Of a DNA stretch of 64,000 nt, positions 25,690 through 33,867 are shown piece after piece (position 1 is the first letter of the stretch; each line of letters starts with the position of its first letter). The stretch is taken from NCBI RefSeq assembly GCF_001679325.1, contig NZ_LZMX01000030.1, one strand, 5' to 3'. The stretch comes from Haemophilus_D parainfluenzae_AD (GTDB lineage Bacteria; Pseudomonadota; Gammaproteobacteria; Enterobacterales; Pasteurellaceae). Below the pieces are notes generated by a model. It saw nothing but the letters and a program-made list of their open reading frames with translations, did no database searches and was not told the origin of the DNA. The position numbers were made by a program, and so were the translations under genes.

Positions 25690-27413
25690 AAACTAACTGG
25701 CTCAATATAATCGACTAATAATTGGACGTTTCGATTTCCTCGAAACTCATTAATTTCTAATTTATAAGCAAATTTTGCCTGTTTAATAGACAAATCGGGA
25801 TAATACCGAGTATCAATATTAAACGCAATGGCATCTAATAATGGACCGCCATTTCTAGGCTCAACAAGCATTTTTAAATGATTTTGATTTTGCCCAATAG
25901 TACGTTGCTCAAAAATTTTAAATTCACCATCAAAAACAGGCTCAGGAAAAGCTTGACCCCAAGGTCCACCAGATTTTATCACTTCTGCCGTTTCAATACT
26001 AAATTCATTTGCTTGAAGTTCGCCATCCGTCCAAATCACTCCTTGTAATTGATCTTCATTTAACCAATCTTGTACCGTTTGATTAAAAATCTTTTGAAAA
26101 TCAGGGAAAAAGCTTTCTTTAATGCTTAATCCTGCTGCCATAGCATGACCACCAAATTTTAAAATCATATCCGGATGTTGAGAATGGATGCGTTCTAATA
26201 CATCGCGCATATGCAAGCCTTCAATTGAACGTGCAGAACCTTTTATAATACCTTCTTGATCTTGTGCAAAAGCAATGACTGGTCGATGGTATTGCTCTTT
26301 AATACGAGAAGCTACAATGCCTAATACACCTTGATGCCAATCTTTCTGAAATAAGGTTATTCCCACCGGTAATTCATCGGAAAGTGCGGTGAGATTGCGG
26401 CAAATTTCTAAAGCCTCGAGCTTCATGCCTTGTTCAATTTCTTTTCTAGCCTGATTTAAGCTGTCCAAATCCAAAGCTTGTTCTCTTGCCTCTTGCATGC
26501 TTTCTGCAAGTAATAACTCCACACCAACAGACATATTATCTAATCGCCCTGCAGCATTTAAACGGGGTGCTATCGCAAAGCCCAAATCAGCCGAACTAAG
26601 TTTTTCGACTTCTCGATTAGCCACTTCAGCGAGAGCAATAATTCCTGGTCGACAACGCTTTGCACGAATTCGCATCAACCCTTGATGGGCTAAAATACGG
26701 TTATTTTGATCAAGGGGAACAACATCCGCAATTGTGCCGAGCGCGACTAAATCCAGTAATTCAGTAAAATTAGGCTGTGTTTCAGCCGTAAAGATACCTA
26801 ACTCGCGAAATTTGGCTCGTAAAGCGAGCATTAAATAAAACGCCACGCCCACACCGGCTAAACATTTTGAGGGGAAATCACATTGTTGCAAATTTGGATT
26901 AACAATAGCATCAGCATTCGGCAGTATTTCTGGTGGCAAGTGGTGATCGGTAATCAGCACCTTCACGCCCTGCTCTTTTAAATATGCTACGCCCTCAAAG
27001 GATGATACCCCGTTATCTACTGTCATCAATAACTGCACGCCTTTTTCCATTGCCATTTCAGCAACAGGCATACTCAAACCATAGCCTTGCTCAAAACGAT
27101 TCGGCACAAGATATTCCACATCAGTAAAGCCAAGCATACGCAAAGCTAATACTGAAAGTGCCGTACTCGTTGCCCCATCAGCATCAAAATCACCTACTAT
27201 AACAATCTTTTGTTGCTGTTGATAAGCATCAACCAATAAATCCACGGCTTGTTGAATACCATATAATTGATTGGGATTCAGCATTGATTGCAAAGTTCGG
27301 TCTAATTCTTGGCTGTTTTTAATATGGCGAGAACGATAGAGACGATCGAGTAATGCATTATCTGAAACAGGATTTCCGGCTGGAATTTCACGACGTTTGA
27401 TGAGTTTTTTCAC
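25686..27413 (-). CDS. recJ: Single-stranded-DNA-specific 5'-3' exonuclease RecJ
   Basis: 575 residues. DHH phosphoesterase motifs: IVIGDFDADGATSTALSV, LMTVDNGVSS, ITDHHLPP (the DHH triad) and IVNPNLQQCDFP. The DHHA1 motif GGHAMAAGLSI is about residue 415. RecJ trims single strands in recombination and mismatch repair. Together with dsbC it follows the arrangement found in E. coli (dsbC-recJ), with a 100-bp gap containing a hairpin. Confidence 0.95.
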   Translation of the reverse strand: MKKLIKRREIPAGNPVSDNALLDRLYRSRHIKNSQELDRTLQSMLNPNQLYGIQQAVDLLVDAYQQQQKIVIVGDFDADGATSTALSVLALRMLGFTDVEYLVPNRFEQGYGLSMPVAEMAMEKGVQLLMTVDNGVSSFEGVAYLKEQGVKVLITDHHLPPEILPNADAIVNPNLQQCDFPSKCLAGVGVAFYLMLALRAKFRELGIFTAETQPNFTELLDLVALGTIADVVPLDQNNRILAHQGLMRIRAKRCRPGIIALAEVANREVEKLSSADLGFAIAPRLNAAGRLDNMSVGVELLLAESMQEAREQALDLDSLNQARKEIEQGMKLEALEICRNLTALSDELPVGITLFQKDWHQGVLGIVASRIKEQYHRPVIAFAQDQEGIIKGSARSIEGLHMRDVLERIHSQHPDMILKFGGHAMAAGLSIKESFFPDFQKIFNQTVQDWLNEDQLQGVIWTDGELQANEFSIETAEVIKSGGPWGQAFPEPVFDGEFKIFEQRTIGQNQNHLKMLVEPRNGGPLLDAIAFNIDTRYYPDLSIKQAKFAYKLEINEFRGNRNVQLLVDYIEPVSL

Positions 27414-27477
27414 GGTATTTCGTTATTTTAAATGACCACTAAAGGAACATTCGATATGCGCTTTCATGATATGAATA

Positions 27478-27503
27478 TTTTAAGGGCGTATATCATACGC
27501 CCT
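27478..27503 (-). terminator. Hairpin between dsbC and recJ
   Basis: AGGGCGTA / TACGCCCT with a 5-nt loop, followed on the reverse strand by TTAAAATATT. The weak T run suggests partial termination after dsbC. Confidence 0.6.
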
Positions 27504-27515
27504 CACTACTAACAA

Positions 27516-28202
27516 TTATTGTGCTGATTCTTGTAATACAGCTAATAAATCTTGAGGTTTTAAATATCCACCAAGCATTTCACCTGTTGATGTCACAATA
27601 CTTGGCGTACCTTTCACACCAAGTTGTACACCTAAATCATAATGTTTTTTCATAATGTTAGGTGTTTTCAATTCTTTCGGTAAGTTACCTTTTTCTGCTT
27701 CGTTCAATGCAAATACAGGATCTTTTGCCGTCCAAATTGCTTCCATTTGGCGAGCAGTTTCATTCATTCCTGCTCGAGGAAATGCCAAATAACGAATAGT
27801 AATACCTAAATCATTATACTCTTTTATTTGTTGATGGAGTAAATGACAATAATGGCAAGTGATATCCATGAATACTGTCACAACATGTTTTTCATTTTTT
27901 GCCGGATAAACAATCATTTCATTTTTTAATGCGTTCACTTTATCCGCTAGAAATTTACTCGCTACATCAACAGGACCTTTATTCGTTAATTCATACATTT
28001 TACCTTGCAAAACATATTGACCATTTTCACTCACATATAAAATACCTTGATCTGTCACAGCAGTTTTAAGGCCTTTTACAGGCGAATCTTTTACTTCTAT
28101 ATTTTTCGCACCTAATGCCTGCAATTTTGATTTAATCGTAGCATTATCTGCCATTGCGTTAACCGAAACCATAACTAAAAGTGCGGTCAGTAATTTATTC
28201 AT
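27516..28202 (-). CDS. dsbC: Thiol:disulfide isomerase DsbC
   Basis: 228 residues. The signal peptide MNKLLTALLVMVSVNAMA is cut before DNATIKS. An N-terminal dimerisation domain ends near 70. The catalytic site is FMDITCHYCHLLHQ (CHYC), and KGTPSIVTSTG is the cis-proline loop. It shuffles wrong disulfides in the periplasm and is kept reduced by DsbD. An uptake core encodes LTAL in the signal peptide. Confidence 0.93.
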   Translation of the reverse strand: MNKLLTALLVMVSVNAMADNATIKSKLQALGAKNIEVKDSPVKGLKTAVTDQGILYVSENGQYVLQGKMYELTNKGPVDVASKFLADKVNALKNEMIVYPAKNEKHVVTVFMDITCHYCHLLHQQIKEYNDLGITIRYLAFPRAGMNETARQMEAIWTAKDPVFALNEAEKGNLPKELKTPNIMKKHYDLGVQLGVKGTPSIVTSTGEMLGGYLKPQDLLAVLQESAQ

Positions 28203-28314
28203 ACTCGTTGTTCCTAATTTATTATGAAAATGAGCCTGAATTATAAAGTAATTGATGATTTATGCAAAACTGTTATTTTTTCTAAATAGCATACCAAAAA
28301 GATCAACTAAATAC

Positions 28315-28367
28315 TTGATCAAATAACTATACTTTATTACAATACCAAATGTACCCATTCTGGTACA
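28315..28367 (+). promoter_or_regulatory. Promoter and inverted-repeat operator of the small secreted protein gene
   Basis: -35 TTGATC (28315-28320), 17 bp, -10 TACAAT (28338-28343). Just after, TGTACC (28350-28355) and GGTACA (28362-28367) form a perfect 6+6 inverted repeat near the expected transcript start. A second repeat, GATCAA/TTGATC (28301-28320), overlaps the -35 box. A dedicated regulator is likely but not identified. Confidence 0.4.
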
Positions 28368-28398
28368 ATTTTTAATTCTACTCAAAGAGGATATCTCA

Positions 28399-28869
28399 AT
28401 GAAAAACTTATTGAAAATCACAGCTATTGCAGCATTAACCTTCAGCTCTATTAATGCATTTGCTGCATCTCAACAAGCTGAAGAAGTGAAAAAATTTAAA
28501 GCGTGGGAAGAAACAGCTGGCCAAAAACTTGAAGCAAGTTTTGATGCAATTGCTACAGCCTCTTCAAGTAGCAATGTGGCCGCAACTGAAACTGCTGTTG
28601 CAGAATTTGATAAAAAAGCAGCAGAACATGTAGCCGAATTAGAAGCATTAGGCATTAAAAGTGAAGAAGTTTCACCACTTGTTTCTATGTATAAAGAATA
28701 TGTAGATGCTGAAAAAGAAGTGGCTCAACTAATTTTATCTCAAGTCAAATCACCATCTGCTGACAATGCAGGTAAAGTTCCTGAAGCTGTCGCAAAAGCA
28801 AACGCAAAAGACGATGCTATTGACAAATTAGCAGATCAATTAGAAGAAAAATTCCCTGCAGAGGAATAA
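28399..28869 (+). CDS. Small secreted helical protein of unknown function
   Basis: 156 residues; family not recognised. Signal peptide MKNLLKITAIAALTFSSINA, probably cut after FAA. The mature part is about 135 residues, rich in Ala, Glu and Lys. It is predicted almost all helical with heptad-like spacing (AEHVAELEALGIKSEEVS, YKEYVDAEKEVAQLILSQ, DDAIDKLADQLEEKF). It has no Cys or Trp beyond one KAWEE. It is probably a soluble periplasmic protein. AGAGGATAT lies before the ATG, and it is transcribed divergently from dsbC. A strong terminator makes it a single-gene unit. Confidence 0.7.
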   Translation: MKNLLKITAIAALTFSSINAFAASQQAEEVKKFKAWEETAGQKLEASFDAIATASSSSNVAATETAVAEFDKKAAEHVAELEALGIKSEEVSPLVSMYKEYVDAEKEVAQLILSQVKSPSADNAGKVPEAVAKANAKDDAIDKLADQLEEKFPAEE

Positions 28870-28894
28870 TTTCATCCTTTTTAATTATATTAAG

Positions 28895-28932
28895 AACCTT
28901 ATTTATTCTAAAAATAAATAAGGTTTTTTATT
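28895..28932 (+). terminator. Terminator of the small secreted protein gene
   Basis: Stem AACCTTATTTATT / AATAAATAAGGTT with a 5-nt loop and T run. Confidence 0.85.
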
Positions 28933-29010
28933 GCTCAATAATCTACCCAATCCTCTGTAGTTCCTTTATAATTTCATTTTTAATTTAACTTAAAAGCTCA
29001 ATTAGTCATT

Positions 29011-30109
29011 ATGTTTGAAATTAATCCAATCAAAAACAAAATTGCCGACCTTTCCGAGCGCACCTCCGTGCTTCGGGGGTATCTTTGACTTCGATGCCAA
29101 AGTTGAGCGTTTAGAAGAAGTCAATGCCGAATTAGAACAACCTGATGTATGGAACGAACCTGAAAAAGCCCAAGCGCTTGGTAAAGAACGCGTTTCACTT
29201 GAACAAGTAGTTGATACCATCAAAAACTTAGAACAAGGTTTAGAGGATGTTGAAGGTCTTCTTGAATTAGCCGTTGAGGCGGAAGATGAAGAAACCTTCA
29301 GTGAAGCCGTTGCTGAATTAGACGAACTTGAACAACAACTTGCCAAATTAGAATTCCGACGCATGTTTAGTGGTGAACATGATGCATGCGATTGTTATGT
29401 CGATTTACAAGCGGGATCAGGCGGTACAGAAGCACAAGACTGGACGGAAATGTTACTTCGTATGTACCTTCGCTGGGCTGAAAGCAAAGGCTTTAAAACA
29501 GAATTAATGGAAGTCTCTGATGGCGATGTGGCGGGTTTAAAATCAGCGACAATTCGTGTCAGTGGAGAATATGCTTTCGGTTGGTTACGCACAGAAACCG
29601 GTATTCATCGTTTAGTGCGCAAAAGTCCATTCGACTCCAATAACCGTCGTCATACATCATTTGCAGCAGCTTTTGTTTATCCTGAAATTGATGACGATAT
29701 TGATATTGAAATCAATCCGGCTGATTTACGTATTGACGTTTATCGAGCATCAGGTGCGGGTGGTCAGCACGTCAATAAAACTGAAAGTGCGGTGCGTATT
29801 ACTCACATGCCAAGTGGAATTGTTGTGCAATGTCAAAACGATCGTTCTCAACACAAAAATAAAGATCAAGCCATGAAGCAGTTAAAAGCAAAATTGTATG
29901 AGCTTGAGTTACAAAAGAAAAATGCGGACAAACAAGCGATGGAGGATAATAAATCTGATATCGGCTGGGGTAGCCAAATTCGTTCTTATGTGTTAGATGA
30001 TGCACGTATTAAGGATCTCCGCACAGGCGTTGAAAATCGTAATACACAAGCTGTACTGGATGGCGATCTTGATCGATTTATTGAAGCAAGCTTGAAGGCA
30101 GGACTTTAA
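29011..30109 (+). CDS. prfB: Peptide chain release factor 2 with programmed +1 frameshift
   Basis: Frame 1 runs from ATG 29011 for 25 codons to CTT at 29083, where TGA at 29086-29088 would stop it. Skipping T29086 gives GAC TTC GAT and a frame open to 30109. CGGGGG just upstream is the internal Shine-Dalgarno-like stimulator, and CTT-TGA-C is the standard slippery site. The 365-residue product has KSPFDSNNRR (SPF, recognises UGA/UAA) and GAGGQHVNK (catalytic GGQ). RF2 scarcity promotes the shift, so the gene autoregulates. Confidence 0.96.
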
Positions 30110-30122
30110 TCATATCTTGATA

Positions 30123-30157
30123 CAAAAAAGTGCGGTCAATTTTAACCGCACTTTTTT
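30123..30157 (+). terminator. prfB terminator made of inverted uptake sequences
   Basis: AAAAAAGTGCGGT and ACCGCACTTTTTT pair around a short loop. It is symmetrical enough to serve the converging ycjF gene too. Confidence 0.85.
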
Positions 30158-30158
30158 A

Positions 30159-31226
30159 TTACACCTCTTCTTTTTCTTTCAGTTTATTCTTGCCTAGCAC
30201 TGTATCCTTCATCACTGTCAGCAATTCTTTTTGAATATGAGAAAGCTTTGGTTTTTCTGCTTTATCAAACGCCAGTGGGCGACAAAACTCCATAGCTTTA
30301 ATGCCCAATCTAGCCGTCAACAATCCCACGCCAATCCCCTGCGCTGCTCGTGCAGAAAGTTTCGCGGTAATATCTTGCGAAAGCCAATCCATCCCTAAAT
30401 CTTGCACGATTTCAGTTGCACCCGCAAAAGCAAGATTCACCAATACCATTCTGAGCAAACGAAGACGGGTAAAATACCCAAGCTCAATCCCATAAATCGC
30501 TACAATTTTATTGATTAAACGAATATTGCGCCACGCAATAAAAAACATATCAATCACAGCTAAAGGACTAATTGCCACAATCACCGCGGATTCTGCCGAC
30601 ATTTTCGTAATCAGTTTTTTCGCTTTTTTATCAAAAGACTGTAACACAGTTTTACTAAACAAATGGGTGACTTCACGAGCAGAATAACTTTCATTCAGCT
30701 GTTTTTCCCATTGAACAATAGAGGGATGTTGAGAATCCAATTTTAAGGTATCAGCAATCGATAAACACAAGGCTTTTCCTTTCTCGCTATCCTGTTCAGA
30801 AAAAACTTGATGATTTTTAACCGCACTTTCACCAATTAATCGCTGACTTTGTTCTTGTAAATTCAAACGCTTTTTGAGTTTCACCAAACGTCGCCATTCT
30901 GCGATGATTTCAGATAAACCAAACAGCACTACCACAAAACTTACCAAGGCAAAAGCAAGGTAAATCCATTGTTGGTTTTGATAACTGTCCCAAATCCATT
31001 GAACAGATTGCGCAACCGTCGCACCTAAAAATAAAAGTGCGGTCAATTTCAACGCTGTTTTCCAACCACTGGATTTAGGCTTCACAATTTGCTCAAATTG
31101 CTCGTCCAACAACTCCCCTTCTAAAGGTTCATTATCGATAGTTGTTTCAACATTATAAAATTCCTGCTTAGGCAGAATTTCTTCCTCTTCGGGTTGTTGA
31201 GATTGTGTGAAAATTTGTTTTGTCAT
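30159..31226 (-). CDS. ycjF: UPF0283 (YcjF-like) inner-membrane protein
   Basis: 355 residues from ATG at 31226 (MTKQIFTQSQQ). A TTG four codons earlier is possible but overlaps the GGAAAG ribosome site. It has an acidic N-terminal cytoplasmic region and two close membrane helices (LKLTALLFLGATVAQSVQWI; WIYLAFALVSFVVVLFGLSE). A DUF697 domain (SAESAVIVAISPLAVIDMFF, GIGVGLLTARLGIKAMEFCR) follows. The function is unknown. In E. coli it adjoins ycjX; here ycjX lies 2.6 kb away on the same strand with four genes between. Confidence 0.8.
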   Translation of the reverse strand: MTKQIFTQSQQPEEEEILPKQEFYNVETTIDNEPLEGELLDEQFEQIVKPKSSGWKTALKLTALLFLGATVAQSVQWIWDSYQNQQWIYLAFALVSFVVVLFGLSEIIAEWRRLVKLKKRLNLQEQSQRLIGESAVKNHQVFSEQDSEKGKALCLSIADTLKLDSQHPSIVQWEKQLNESYSAREVTHLFSKTVLQSFDKKAKKLITKMSAESAVIVAISPLAVIDMFFIAWRNIRLINKIVAIYGIELGYFTRLRLLRMVLVNLAFAGATEIVQDLGMDWLSQDITAKLSARAAQGIGVGLLTARLGIKAMEFCRPLAFDKAEKPKLSHIQKELLTVMKDTVLGKNKLKEKEEV

Positions 31227-31309
31227 TATTCTTTCCAATAAAAATAGAAACGGTATTTTACTTCAAATTTCTTTAGCAAATCTTAAATGGCTGAAATAAA
31301 AAAGCAATA

Positions 31310-31337
31310 TTGACTAGAAAATAAAATGAGCTACTAT
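31310..31337 (+). promoter_or_regulatory. Promoter of the transglutaminase-MerT-MerP-like operon
   Basis: TTGACT (31310-31315), 16-bp spacer, TACTAT (31332-31337), then a 66-bp leader with AGAAGGA before the ATG at 31404. No operator symmetry stands out. Confidence 0.45.
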
Positions 31338-31403
31338 AGTCATGTCCACAATTAGTTTATCTAATGTGTTAAGTTTTAACTGTTAACTAAGAAGGATCTT
31401 TTC

Positions 31404-32510
31404 ATGAAGAAATTTATCGCCACTGCGGTGCTCTCCGCATGTTCTATGGCTTATGCCAATACCGACATTCCAAACTACAATACCGATTCTCATCTGTATG
31501 AATTCACTCAAACTTATGATTTAGTTGCGCCAAAAGGTTCGCAAGGACAAGCGAATCTGTGGGTGCCTTTACCGTTTAATGGCGAGTATCAACAGGTAAA
31601 ATCTATCCATTTTGAAGGTAACTATTTGGATGCCTATGTGACAGAAAACAACAAATATGGTGCGAAAACGCTCTTTGCGACTTGGGATAAAGATGCACAA
31701 AAACGCGATTTAAAAATCACAATGGTGATCGAAACCAAAGATCGTGAGCCAATGGTTAAAGGTGCATTAACGAATTACAAGCCACCAAAAGATGTTCAGT
31801 ATTCTGTTGATGTACAAGAATATTTAAAACCGACTCAACATATTAAAACTGATGGTATAGTGAAACAGTTCGCTGATAAAATTGTGGGTACTGAAACTAA
31901 TCCATTGAAAAAAGCTGAGTTGATTCACCAATGGATTGTCAATAATATGGAACGTGACAATTCTGTTTTAGGCTGTGGCGATGGTAATGTAGAAAAAATT
32001 CTAACCACGGGTGTGTTAAAAGGTAAATGTACTGATATTAACTCCGTTTTCGTTGCACTTGCTCGTGCCAGCGGTATTCCTGCTCGTGAAATTTTCGGTA
32101 TTCGTTTAGGTGCGGCAGATAAAATGGGCAAATATTCCAAAGGTGCATTCGGTAGTGCGGACGAACATGGCGTAGCAAACGTAAGCGGTGGTCAGCATTG
32201 TCGTGCTGAATTCTATCTTGCTGGATTCGGCTGGGTGCCTGTTGATTCTGCCGACGTGGCAAAAATGCGTTTAGCGGAGAAAAAATCTGTTGATGATCAG
32301 GATACACAAGCTGTTGCCAAATACTTATTCGGTAACTGGGAAGCAAACTGGGTTGGCTTTAACCATGCGCGTGACTTCGATTTATATCCGCAACCAGAAC
32401 TTGCTCCACTCAATAACTTTGGCTATCCGTATGCCGAAGTCGGTGGTGACCCGTTAAATTCCTTTGACCCGAAAGAATTTAAATATGACTACATCTCTAA
32501 AAAGCTCTAA
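31404..32510 (+). CDS. Secreted transglutaminase-like (papain-fold) protein
   Basis: 368 residues. Signal peptide MKKFIATAVLSACSMAYA, cut before NTDIPN. About 19-160 is an N-terminal beta region with LWVPLPFNGEYQQVKSI. The transglutaminase core follows with the full triad: Cys in VLKGKCTDINSVFVALARA, His in SGGQHCRAEFYLAGFGWVP, Asp in PVDSADVAKM. Bacterial members are often proteases or peptide-bond modifiers rather than crosslinkers, so the substrate is unknown. Its end overlaps the MerT-like gene, so it belongs to a three-gene unit with metal-handling proteins. Confidence 0.8.
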   Translation: MKKFIATAVLSACSMAYANTDIPNYNTDSHLYEFTQTYDLVAPKGSQGQANLWVPLPFNGEYQQVKSIHFEGNYLDAYVTENNKYGAKTLFATWDKDAQKRDLKITMVIETKDREPMVKGALTNYKPPKDVQYSVDVQEYLKPTQHIKTDGIVKQFADKIVGTETNPLKKAELIHQWIVNNMERDNSVLGCGDGNVEKILTTGVLKGKCTDINSVFVALARASGIPAREIFGIRLGAADKMGKYSKGAFGSADEHGVANVSGGQHCRAEFYLAGFGWVPVDSADVAKMRLAEKKSVDDQDTQAVAKYLFGNWEANWVGFNHARDFDLYPQPELAPLNNFGYPYAEVGGDPLNSFDPKEFKYDYISKKL

Positions 32511-32847
32511 TAAATCTTTTTGGGTTGCGATTGCCACCGCGCTAAGTGCTGCGGTGGCTTCAACATTGTGTTGTATTGCGCCTTTAATCTATTTAGTATT
32601 TGGCGTGTCATCCACATGGTTGATTGGCTTGGGTCAATATGATTATTTACGCATTCCGATGCTTATCGTTTCATTATGCGCCTTTGCCTACGGTTTTTGG
32701 TTGTTAATGTTTTCCAAAAAAATCATTTGCAGCAAATACATTTCCCGTAAAAAGCTCATTGTTTTGTATTGGATTGTATTTATCGTCATGCTCTTTTTCT
32801 TAACTTATCCAACCATTTTACCGTGGATTTTAGAACTGGCTAACTAG
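32485..32847 (+). CDS. MerT-like small inner-membrane metal transporter
   Basis: 120 residues from ATG at 32485, which overlaps the transglutaminase gene by 26 bp. An upstream TTG at 32464 is less likely. Three hydrophobic helices are visible. The first carries the MerT hallmark vicinal Cys pair (VASTLCCIAPLIYLVFGVSS). The second Cys pair of true MerT is reduced to a single Cys (KKIICSKY). MerT passes Hg(II) from periplasmic MerP to the cytoplasm. No merA or merR is present here, so another soft metal is more likely (inference). Confidence 0.7.
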   Translation: MTTSLKSSNKSFWVAIATALSAAVASTLCCIAPLIYLVFGVSSTWLIGLGQYDYLRIPMLIVSLCAFAYGFWLLMFSKKIICSKYISRKKLIVLYWIVFIVMLFFLTYPTILPWILELAN

Positions 32848-32856
32848 GAACAAAAA

Positions 32857-33135
32857 ATGAAGAAATTAACGACCGCACTTTTACTTTCATTATTCACCTT
32901 CTCTATCGCTCAGGCGGAAGAAACAAAGCAAGTTGTGCTAAAAGTGAATGAAATGAACTGCCAGCTTTGTGCTTATTTAGTAAATAAAGAGTTACGCAAT
33001 ATTGATGGCGTGATTTCCACTAAAGCCTCCATTAAAGATAGAACTGTGAGTGTTGTGGAAGATCCAAAAGTTTCTGATGAGCAATTGATTAATGCGATTC
33101 ATAAATTGGAATATACGGCGGAAGTGATTAAGTAA
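32857..33135 (+). CDS. MerP-like periplasmic heavy-metal-binding (HMA) protein
   Basis: 92 residues. Signal peptide MKKLTTALLLSLFTFSIAQA, then a single HMA domain. It carries the metal motif NEMNCQLCAYLVNKELRN (CxxC), DGVISTKASIKDRTVSV and LINAIHKLEYTAEVIK. The usual GMTC is EMNC here. It is expected to hand a soft metal ion to the MerT-like protein encoded 9 bp upstream. An uptake core encodes TAL in the signal peptide. Confidence 0.8.
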   Translation: MKKLTTALLLSLFTFSIAQAEETKQVVLKVNEMNCQLCAYLVNKELRNIDGVISTKASIKDRTVSVVEDPKVSDEQLINAIHKLEYTAEVIK

Positions 33136-33148
33136 CGTGATAAAAAAT

Positions 33149-33182
33149 AAAAATGCGGTCAATTTTGACCGCACTTTTTTAT
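33149..33182 (+). terminator. Terminator after the MerP-like gene (uptake-sequence pair, one degenerate)
   Basis: AAATGCGGTCAA pairs with TTGACCGCACTTT. One arm has T in place of G of the core, showing the pair can drift and still form a stem. T run to 33180. Confidence 0.8.
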
Positions 33183-33197
33183 CTTTCGATAATCGAC

Positions 33198-33758
33198 TTA
33201 TTTAATCACGCCACATGCCATACGTGGGCCGCCACCGCCAAGTGGAGCTGGATGATCTGAGTGGTTATCGCCACCTGCGTGAATCATAATAGAATGGCCA
33301 CGAACTTCATCTAATTTTTTAAGACGTGGCGCTAAAACAGGGTTAGTTGCTGTACCATCATGTAATACAGTTAAAGCCGGTAAGTCACCTAAGTGAGCAT
33401 CATCTTGCCATGGGTAACCATGTTGTTTTGCGCCTTTAGGATCCCAGTGACCGCCAGCTGCTAAACCTGCTGTTAATTTACCGTCTTTTTCTTTTGGATC
33501 ACAGCTTGGATTTTCATGAATGTGGAAACCATGTAAACCTTCAGCTAAACCTTGTAGATTTGGTGTAAACACTAAACCATAATTTGATTCAGTAATAGTT
33601 ACAGTCCCTACATCTTTGTTACCATTTGCAGGATCTAATTGTTGTACTTTTACTTCGATAGAAGGACCTGCTGGTTTTGCCATATGGTCATGTGCATTTG
33701 CCACGCCAGCAGCACAAATTCCGCTGATTGCTAATGCTAAGAGAGTTTTCATTTTCAT
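33198..33758 (-). CDS. sodC: Periplasmic Cu,Zn superoxide dismutase, intact active site
   Basis: 186 residues from the second of two adjacent ATGs (33758), six bases after AGGAG. Signal peptide MKMKTLLALAISGICAAGVANA. Metal ligands are all visible: HGFHIHENPSC (two Cu His), GGHWDPKGAKQHG, DAHLGDLP (Zn Asp) and RGHSIMIHAGGDNHSD (last Cu His). The disulfide Cys are ENPSCDP and RMACGVI. H. influenzae carries an inactive His-to-Tyr form, whereas H. parainfluenzae has an active one, so this matches the latter. It removes extracellular superoxide. Confidence 0.95.
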   Translation of the reverse strand: MKMKTLLALAISGICAAGVANAHDHMAKPAGPSIEVKVQQLDPANGNKDVGTVTITESNYGLVFTPNLQGLAEGLHGFHIHENPSCDPKEKDGKLTAGLAAGGHWDPKGAKQHGYPWQDDAHLGDLPALTVLHDGTATNPVLAPRLKKLDEVRGHSIMIHAGGDNHSDHPAPLGGGGPRMACGVIK

Positions 33759-33867
33759 CATAAGCTCCTTTACTTTAGAAAGACTCAAATTGATTCTACC
33801 TAAATACCAATAAAAAAATAGTGGTTTATATTAAGTATTTGACAATTAAATTGATTTGATTTTTCTA

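Noticed and set aside
29086..29088. In-frame TGA in prfB as a disabling mutation
   Set aside because: The surrounding slip site and stimulator are the conserved programmed frameshift of RF2.
32485..33135. Mercury-resistance operon
   Set aside because: No merA or merR, and MerT lacks its second Cys pair; only transporter-like parts are present.
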